Assembly: GCA_030426325.1 (NCBI GenBank)
Contig: JAUHYO010000002.1
Span: 1-38,740, forward strand
Length of the DNA stretch: 38,740 nucleotides
From: Gammaproteobacteria bacterium
GTDB lineage: Bacteria > Pseudomonadota > Gammaproteobacteria > Steroidobacterales > Woeseiaceae
Direction of reading: 5' to 3'
Position numbers and translations under genes: made by a program. The notes beneath the pieces are model-generated. The model saw only the letters and a list, made by a program, of their open reading frames with translations. It had not been told where the DNA came from and searched no databases. Below, in pieces: positions 33,642-38,740 of this stretch (position 1 is its first letter; each line of letters opens with the position of its first letter).

Positions 33642-36136
33642 AGGCACTCGTCTTTGCATTACGGAGCTTTGGCCGGGAATTACGTTCGGGCGAAGTGCTC
33701 GTGCTGCTCGCTGCGGTTGGTCTCGCCGTAGCAGCGCTCACTGCTGTCGGCTTCCTGACAGATCGTATCGGCAAGGCCGTCGCGCGGCAGGCCAACGAGG
33801 TGCTCGCAGCGGATCTCAGGTTGCGATCACAGGAACCGGTGCCCCAGGAATGGCGTGATCTCGCGAAAGATTATGATCTCGAAACGGCTGACACGCTCTC
33901 GTTTCCGTCAGTGGTGTTCAAGGATGACGACAGTGCGCTCGCGACGATCAAGGTTGTCAGTGACCAGTACCCTCTGCGCGGAAAGGTAAGAGTCGCGGAC
34001 GCGCTGTTTGGTGAACAGCGGGCTGTGGATGGTATTCCGGCAACAGGTGAGGTTTGGGCCGATGGGGCCTTGCTGGCTCGTGTCGGTGCAGACGTCGGCG
34101 ATACCCTGTTCGTCGGCGAGCTCGGGGTTCGCGTTGCGGCGGTGCTGACCTATCGCCCCGACCAGTCCATTGGATTCGCTTCACTGGCACCGTCGTTGAT
34201 TATGAATATTGCCGATGTGTCCCAAACCGGTCTGATCGGTGAAGGCAGTCGCGTTGCCTACGCCCTGCTTGTCGCTGGCGACGAACAGGATGTCGCCGAT
34301 TTCAATGAGGCGATCGAGGACAGGCTTCCTGACGAAATCCGTGTTCGCAGCCAGGAAGAAAGCAGCGAACGCGCCTACAGTGCTGCCGATCGCGCGCAAC
34401 GCTTTCTGTCGCTCACGGCCGTGATCAGTTTGCTGCTCAGCGCGGTTGCTGTCGCCATGTCGGCAAGGCGATTCGCACATCGCCGTATGGATACCGTAGC
34501 GCTGATGAAAAGTCTCGGTGCAACGCAAGGCTTCGTTATTTCGGTTGCACTGGTGCAATTGCTTTTGCTCGGTGCGCTCGGCGTCGTAGGCGGTAGCTTT
34601 ATCGGGTTTGCGGCAGAGGAATTGTTATCGCGTATCCTGATTGACCTGTTACAGCAAGGCGAGTTACCCGGTGTCGGCTTGCGCCCCGTCATTCTTGCCT
34701 GCAGCAGCGCGATGGTTTTGCTGCTCGGCTTCGCGTTGCCGTCGCTGATACAGCTTCGCAACACGCCGCCGCTGAGGGTCCTGCGGCACGACGCGATGCC
34801 GCCGGCGCCGTCACGATTGTTCGTTGCCGGATTGTCACTGGCTGCCGTTGCGGCCCTGTTGTACCGGTCCGTTGGCGACCCGGTAATGCTGTTAATCCTG
34901 ATTGGCGGAATCATCGTCATCGCCGGGCTTTTGTACTTGCTCGGCAGGGCAATGGTTTCGGTCATCGGTCGCGCCCGCTCCGGCGTGGGCGTTGCGTGGC
35001 GTTACGGTCTTGCCAATATCGCGCGACGGGGTCGCGACAGTGCCGTGCAGGTCGTAGCATTCGGGCTGGGTATCACCGTGTTGTTGTTGCTCACGCTGGT
35101 CAGGACCGACCTGCTCGAGGGATGGCGCAGTACGCTCGCCGATGATGCACCGAATCACTTTCTCATCAATATTCAGCCACATGAGCTTGAGGCGGTCAGA
35201 GCGCGGTTTGAAGCGAGTGACATCGACGCGCCGGTTTTCACGCCATTGGTTCGAGCAAGAATGTCGACCATCAACGATGAGTCGGTCAAGGATCGCGAGT
35301 ATCCGAATGAGGACGGCAAGTGGCTTGCAAATCGCGAGGCTAACCTGTCCTGGGCGGCCGAGCTGAGCTCGAGCAATGAGCTGCTTGAGGGTGAATGGTG
35401 GCCGGCGGATTACGCGGGGCCGCCACTCGCCTCCATCGAAACGGAGGCGGCCGAAAATGCCGGGCTGAAGATTGGTGACCGGCTGAAATTCGTCATCGCG
35501 GGACGTGAAGTCGAAGCGGAAATAAGAAGCACGCGTAAGGTCAACTGGGATTCGTTCCAGCCGAATTTCTTTATCGTGTTGTCGCCGGGTGCGCTGGACG
35601 GAATGCCGACGACCTATATTTCAAGTATGCGCGTTGCAGACGACAAGCAGGCGCTTCTTGTCGACCTGATGCGAGCGCATCCCAGTATCTCTGTTATTGA
35701 TCTCGGCGCGATTCTGGAACAGGTTCGCGGCATCATCGAAAAGGCGAGTCTCGCTGTTCAGGCCGTGTTCGTATTCACGCTTGCGGCAGGCATTGCCGTG
35801 CTGTTCGCCGCAGTGCAGTCGACGATTGATGAGCGTCGCTTCGAGAGTGCAATGCTGCGCGCCCTCGGCGCAAAAAAACGGACGGTTTTTGCAGGCGTCA
35901 TGGCCGAGTTCGCCGCACTGGGTACCGCGGCGGGCATTCTTGCTTCAGCCGGCGCATCGGTACTGGCGTACCTGATCGCGACGCGATTGTTCGAGTTGCC
36001 GTATGAATTCAGCCCAATGCTCTGGCTTGCAGGCGTCTCGGGCGGCGTGTTCGTGGTTTGCATCAGTGGCTATTTCGCCGCTCGCAGCGCGGTGAACTCA
36101 CGGCCAGCCGATGTTCTGAGGAAGGTCAACACCTGA
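33638..36136 (+). CDS. ybbP: ABC transporter permease YbbP (FtsX-like)
   Basis: 832-residue inner-membrane permease of the FtsX/MacB superfamily. One membrane segment near the N-terminus (EVLVLLAAVGLAVAALTAVGF) is followed by a large periplasmic domain, then a first FtsX-type group (about 255-375) with AMSARRFAHRRMDTVALMKSLG, further membrane spans near 390-500, a second periplasmic domain, and a second FtsX-type group with ESAMLRALGAKKRTVF near the C-terminus. Length and neighbour match YbbP. The GTG start overlaps the ybbA stop by 4 nt and the TGA shares a base with the next gene. Substrate unknown; the tesA link suggests lipids but this is inference. Confidence 0.93.
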   Translation: MKALVFALRSFGRELRSGEVLVLLAAVGLAVAALTAVGFLTDRIGKAVARQANEVLAADLRLRSQEPVPQEWRDLAKDYDLETADTLSFPSVVFKDDDSALATIKVVSDQYPLRGKVRVADALFGEQRAVDGIPATGEVWADGALLARVGADVGDTLFVGELGVRVAAVLTYRPDQSIGFASLAPSLIMNIADVSQTGLIGEGSRVAYALLVAGDEQDVADFNEAIEDRLPDEIRVRSQEESSERAYSAADRAQRFLSLTAVISLLLSAVAVAMSARRFAHRRMDTVALMKSLGATQGFVISVALVQLLLLGALGVVGGSFIGFAAEELLSRILIDLLQQGELPGVGLRPVILACSSAMVLLLGFALPSLIQLRNTPPLRVLRHDAMPPAPSRLFVAGLSLAAVAALLYRSVGDPVMLLILIGGIIVIAGLLYLLGRAMVSVIGRARSGVGVAWRYGLANIARRGRDSAVQVVAFGLGITVLLLLTLVRTDLLEGWRSTLADDAPNHFLINIQPHELEAVRARFEASDIDAPVFTPLVRARMSTINDESVKDREYPNEDGKWLANREANLSWAAELSSSNELLEGEWWPADYAGPPLASIETEAAENAGLKIGDRLKFVIAGREVEAEIRSTRKVNWDSFQPNFFIVLSPGALDGMPTTYISSMRVADDKQALLVDLMRAHPSISVIDLGAILEQVRGIIEKASLAVQAVFVFTLAAGIAVLFAAVQSTIDERRFESAMLRALGAKKRTVFAGVMAEFAALGTAAGILASAGASVLAYLIATRLFELPYEFSPMLWLAGVSGGVFVVCISGYFAARSAVNSRPADVLRKVNT

Positions 36137-36549
36137 TGGAGCACAAGCTATCCTGCGGCTTTGTGGTGTTACGCAGGACGGACGGCGACTGGAAGACGCT
36201 GATGCTTCGGGCCTATCATCACTGGGACTTCCCGAAGGGTATTCGCGAAGCGGGCGAGGAACCGATGCAGGCGGCGTTCCGTGAGGTCCACGAGGAAACC
36301 GGGATTGATGATCTCGCCACCGAGTGGGCGGACCGCTTTTTCGAGACCGGGCCCTATAGCAAGGGCAAGGTTGCGCGTTACTACCTGGGCCGAACCGAAA
36401 AAGCCGAAGTGGTTATGGGACTGTCGCCGGAAACGGGCCAGCCGGAGCATCATGAGTGGCGCTGGGTTTCATTCGATGAGGCCTACGATCTCGGCTCGCC
36501 ACGAGTCCGGCAGATCGTGCAGTGGGCAAGGCAGATTGTCGGGGGCTGA
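36136..36549 (+). CDS. NUDIX hydrolase
   Basis: 137-residue NUDIX protein. The NUDIX box runs GIREAGEEPMQAAFREVHEETGI, with the catalytic REVHEETG helix intact. LSCGFVVLRR at the start and HHEWRWVSFDEAYDL near the end resemble bis(5'-nucleosyl)-tetraphosphatase (asymmetrical, MutT/DATP-type) proteins; exact substrate cannot be set from sequence. I chose ATG 36136, which overlaps the ybbP stop by one base; the frame extends upstream only into ybbP. It converges on the next gene with a 6-nt gap. Confidence 0.93.
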   Translation: MEHKLSCGFVVLRRTDGDWKTLMLRAYHHWDFPKGIREAGEEPMQAAFREVHEETGIDDLATEWADRFFETGPYSKGKVARYYLGRTEKAEVVMGLSPETGQPEHHEWRWVSFDEAYDLGSPRVRQIVQWARQIVGG

Positions 36550-36555
36550 CGGCGT

Positions 36556-37509
36556 TTAAATGACGCGATTGCGGCGTTCACCCGCCAGGAAGGCAGCCAC
36601 GTTCGCGACCAGTTCGTCGATCGCAGTCTGGCGTGCGTCGTTTGTAGCCCAGGCGATATGCGGGGTGATGAGCAGGTTCGAACCCGCGTAATCGAGCAGG
36701 GGGTTCCCACCCACCGGCGGTTCTTGCGGCAGCACATCAATCGCGGCACCCGCGATGGCACCCGTTTCCAACGCCCTGGCAAGCGCCGCCGAATCAATCA
36801 GCCCGCCGCGCGCCGAGTTGATCAGGATTGCGTCCGATTTCATTTTCTGAAACTCACGGGCGCCGAACAGGTTCGTCGTTTCCGGCGTCAACGGGCAATG
36901 CAGCGATACTGCATCCGACCGCTCGAGTACTTCCTCGAAGGCTACGCGATCAGCTTCGATGCTGGTTGCCCCCGGTCGTGCGGAAACAAGGATGTTCATA
37001 CCAAACGCTTTCGCGATCCTGGCGACACCTTTTCCAAGCGCACCGTAGCCGACAATCCCGAGCGTCATGCTGCTCAACTCGCGAATTGGATACGTCAGCA
37101 GGCAGAAGTCTTTGGATTCCTGCCAAGCACCTCGTTTGACGGCGGCGTCGTAGCGCGGCAGGTTGTGTGCAAGGCTTAGCAGGCAGCCAAACACGTGTTC
37201 GGCGACGGACGTGGTGCAATAATTGCGTATATTGCAAACCGCTACACCGTGTTCGCGCGCCGCATCAAGATTCACGTTATCCGTTCCCGTGGCAGTAAGC
37301 CCGATCAGGCGCAGCGACGGATTGCGGCTCAGCAGCTCGCCGGAGAATCGTGCCTTGTTTGTCAAAACGATACCGGCGCCGGTGATACGCTGCTCGAGCT
37401 CATCGCTTCGCGTGCTGTCGAAAATTTCGAGCTCGGGCAAGAGCGCACGCATGGCGCTGACGTCGAGACCGGGTCCCATCGTGGCGAAGTCGAGAAATAC
37501 AGCTTTCAT
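36556..37509 (-). CDS. D-2-hydroxyacid dehydrogenase (glycerate dehydrogenase/hydroxypyruvate reductase-like)
   Basis: NAD(P)-dependent dehydrogenase of 317 residues. The Rossmann motif [16 protein letters not shown], the catalytic Arg in [19 protein letters not shown], the Glu in the VLPQEPP region and the catalytic His in ITPHIAWA are present. [27 protein letters not shown] is typical of the HprA/glycerate dehydrogenase branch. The start ATG 37509 fits the family (MKAVFLDF), though a long upstream extension stays open; no strong ribosome-binding site is seen. It is divergent from ycgN across 38 nt. Confidence 0.93.
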   Translation of the reverse strand: MKAVFLDFATMGPGLDVSAMRALLPELEIFDSTRSDELEQRITGAGIVLTNKARFSGELLSRNPSLRLIGLTATGTDNVNLDAAREHGVAVCNIRNYCTTSVAEHVFGCLLSLAHNLPRYDAAVKRGAWQESKDFCLLTYPIRELSSMTLGIVGYGALGKGVARIAKAFGMNILVSARPGATSIEADRVAFEEVLERSDAVSLHCPLTPETTNLFGAREFQKMKSDAILINSARGGLIDSAALARALETGAIAGAAIDVLPQEPPVGGNPLLDYAGSNLLITPHIAWATNDARQTAIDELVANVAAFLAGERRNRVI

Positions 37510-37547
37510 ATGGATATTCGCGGCGCGGTAGAGCAGAGTACCGGACG

Positions 37548-37976
37548 ATGAACGATCAATTCTGGAAACGCAAATCGCTTTCGCAGATGAGCGCCGCGGA
37601 GTGGGAGTCGCTTTGCGATGGTTGCGCGCTATGTTGCATGCACAAGCTTGAAGACGAAGAAACCGGCGAGGTTTTCTACACGGATCTTGCCTGCAGGCTG
37701 CTTGATCTCGATACCTGCCGCTGCACGGATTACGCTCATCGCGCAAAGCAGGTTGCAGACTGCCTCACGCTGACGATCGATGAGCCGGAGGCATTCAGCT
37801 GGCTGCCGACGACCTGTGCCTATCGCCTGATTGCAAATGGCGATGATCTGGCTCCCTGGCATCCGCTAGTATCGGGTCGTGCGGAAAGCGTGCATGAAGC
37901 TGACATTTCGGTGCGCGGCCGCGCCGTTTCCGAACGCGACACGGATGAGTGGAGTGTCCTGCAGAAAAGGAGCTAG
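37548..37976 (+). CDS. ycgN: YcgN family cysteine-cluster protein
   Basis: 142 residues, similar in length and pattern to E. coli YcgN (UPF0260/YkgJ-type cysteine cluster). It reads [20 protein letters not shown] near the start. The cysteine pattern is C23, C26, C29, C30, C49, C57, C59, C72 and C90, in the segments [14 protein letters not shown] and CAYRLIANG, which probably bind a metal or iron-sulphur cluster. The function is not established. The nitroreductase-like gene follows one base after the stop. Confidence 0.93.
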   Translation: MNDQFWKRKSLSQMSAAEWESLCDGCALCCMHKLEDEETGEVFYTDLACRLLDLDTCRCTDYAHRAKQVADCLTLTIDEPEAFSWLPTTCAYRLIANGDDLAPWHPLVSGRAESVHEADISVRGRAVSERDTDEWSVLQKRS

Positions 37977-37977
37977 T

Positions 37978-38652
37978 GTGACCGATTATCCGAGCATCCC
38001 CCTGGAACGATATCGCGAGTACCCGATCGACGAGATGCGCGAGCGCGTCAGGAGCTTTTACGAAAACCTGGATCGCCGTCGAACGGTTCGCGAGTTTTCA
38101 GACCGCCCGGTTCCGCGGGACGTAATCGAAACGGCGCTCAGGGCAGCGAACACGGCACCGAGCGGCGCCAATCTGCAGCCCTGGCATTTCGCTGTCGTCA
38201 GTGGTCCCGAAACAAAAAGGCGAATCCGCGAAGCGGCCGAAATCGAGGAGCGCGAATTCTATGAACACCGGGCGTCGGAAGAATGGCTCGCTGCGCTGGA
38301 GCCGCTTGGTACCGACGAGCACAAGCCCTTTCTGGAGACGGCACCGTACCTGATCGCCGTGTTCCTGCAGAAATACGGCGAACTACCCGATGGCCGCAAG
38401 GTGAAACACTACTATCCCAGTGAATCGACAGGCCTCGCCACGGGGTTGCTGATTGCCGCGCTTCACGAGGCGGGACTCGCGACACTGACGCATACACCCA
38501 GCCCGATGAAGTTTCTGAACGACATCCTGGGACGGCCAAAAAGCGAGCGCCCGTTCCTGTTGCTGGTTGTTGGCTATCCCGATGACAATGCCAGGGTTCC
38601 GGACATACGGCGGAAGGAACTGGTTGACTACGCGTCATTCATCGAGTCGTAG
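37978..38652 (+). CDS. Nitroreductase-family flavoprotein resembling iodotyrosine deiodinase
   Basis: 224-residue FMN-binding nitroreductase-fold protein. Compared from memory with mammalian iodotyrosine deiodinase (IYD), it has [10 protein letters not shown] for [22 protein letters not shown] for [36 protein letters not shown] for [22 protein letters not shown], and [19 protein letters not shown] for the C-terminal motif. The halotyrosine-binding residues Glu, Tyr and Lys of IYD align with Glu91, Tyr95 and Lys116. The start is GTG 37978, with AAAAGGAG five bases upstream; the frame is open further upstream only within ycgN. It lacks the membrane anchor of vertebrate IYD. A bacterial halotyrosine dehalogenase is a fair hypothesis; a generic nitroreductase is the alternative. 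Confidence 0.9.
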   Translation: MTDYPSIPLERYREYPIDEMRERVRSFYENLDRRRTVREFSDRPVPRDVIETALRAANTAPSGANLQPWHFAVVSGPETKRRIREAAEIEEREFYEHRASEEWLAALEPLGTDEHKPFLETAPYLIAVFLQKYGELPDGRKVKHYYPSESTGLATGLLIAALHEAGLATLTHTPSPMKFLNDILGRPKSERPFLLLVVGYPDDNARVPDIRRKELVDYASFIES

Positions 38653-38662
38653 ACGAAGGGTT

Positions 38663-38740
38663 CTATTCCAGCGGACGCCGTTCCATCCAGGCATTCATGT
38701 AGGCGTCCATAGCGGCTTCGTCGTCGGAATCGCCCCACGA
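38663..38740 (-). CDS. C-terminal end of an unidentified protein (cut by window edge)
   Basis: The last 25 codons and TAG of an open frame that enters from the right edge. The visible end is acidic then basic (GDSDDEAAMDAYMNAWMERR). Codon use looks like that of neighbouring genes, and the stop lies 10 nt from the convergent nitroreductase gene, matching the tight packing seen elsewhere. Too little is present to name it, and it could be a chance frame. Confidence 0.55.
   Translation of the reverse strand, partial: SWGDSDDEAAMDAYMNAWMERRPLE

Noticed and set aside
1-38740. CRISPR arrays, tRNA or rRNA genes, prophage or integrative elements
   Set aside because: No regularly spaced direct repeats, no cloverleaf or rRNA-like stretches and no integrase or transposase frames were recognised on either strand; a tRNAscan or Infernal run would settle this.

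Overview
The window is chromosomal DNA from a gammaproteobacterium with a moderately high GC content and very tight gene packing. Three conserved blocks support this: yicC-gmk-rpoZ-spoT-(ridA)-recG-ubiA; mrcA divergent from pilMNOPQ and followed by aroK-aroB; and tesA divergent from ybbA-ybbP. Aerobic respiration (aa3-type cytochrome c oxidase), ubiquinone synthesis, FadD/TesA lipid genes and type IV pili point to a free-living aerobe. A marine or sediment lineage is plausible but cannot be proven from this sequence. I see no prophage, IS element, integrase, CRISPR array, rRNA or tRNA.

Layout. 1-1718 (minus): ctaC and the N-terminal part of ctaD, running off the left edge. 1893-3451: bioC and comF, divergent. 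3456-11468 (minus): a long information-processing and stress cluster, yicC, gmk, rpoZ, spoT, ridA, recG, ubiA and a small membrane protein. 11579-14825 (plus): a PP2C phosphatase, rph, rdgB and hemW. 14826-15144: an AT-rich intergenic region with a compact cluster of DnaA boxes, followed by rpmE and gltA. 16872-20101 (minus): a conserved uncharacterised gene and mrcA (PBP1A). 20460-25416 (plus): pilMNOPQ, closed by a clear intrinsic terminator. 25487-30019 (plus): aroK, aroB, dgt, pyrF and hemE. 30263-32935 (minus): a small cupin protein, fadD and tesA. 32934-36549 (plus): ybbA, ybbP and a NUDIX hydrolase. 36556-37509 (minus): a D-2-hydroxyacid dehydrogenase. 37548-38652 (plus): ycgN and a nitroreductase that looks like an iodotyrosine deiodinase. 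38663-38740: the end of an unknown minus-strand gene.

How the genes relate. Most are housekeeping genes in co-oriented, overlapping or near-overlapping strings, which suggests translational coupling: rph/rdgB/hemW, pilM-N-O-P, aroB/dgt, pyrF/hemE, ybbA/ybbP/nudix, fadD/cupin and ridA/recG. Nucleotide quality control recurs (RdgB, Dgt, NUDIX, Gmk, SpoT).

The most unusual content is not protein-coding. Three copies of one structured repeat occur in the two long convergent intergenic regions, after gltA and after hemE. Each has a long perfect or near-perfect stem around a loop of exactly 35 nt. The loop is conserved, while the stems differ between copies at positions that change together on both arms. 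Two copies sit in opposite orientation side by side, like a BIME. I do not recognise this family. The second unusual item is a palindromic pair of perfect DnaA boxes plus a third near-perfect box, next to an AT-rich stretch upstream of rpmE.
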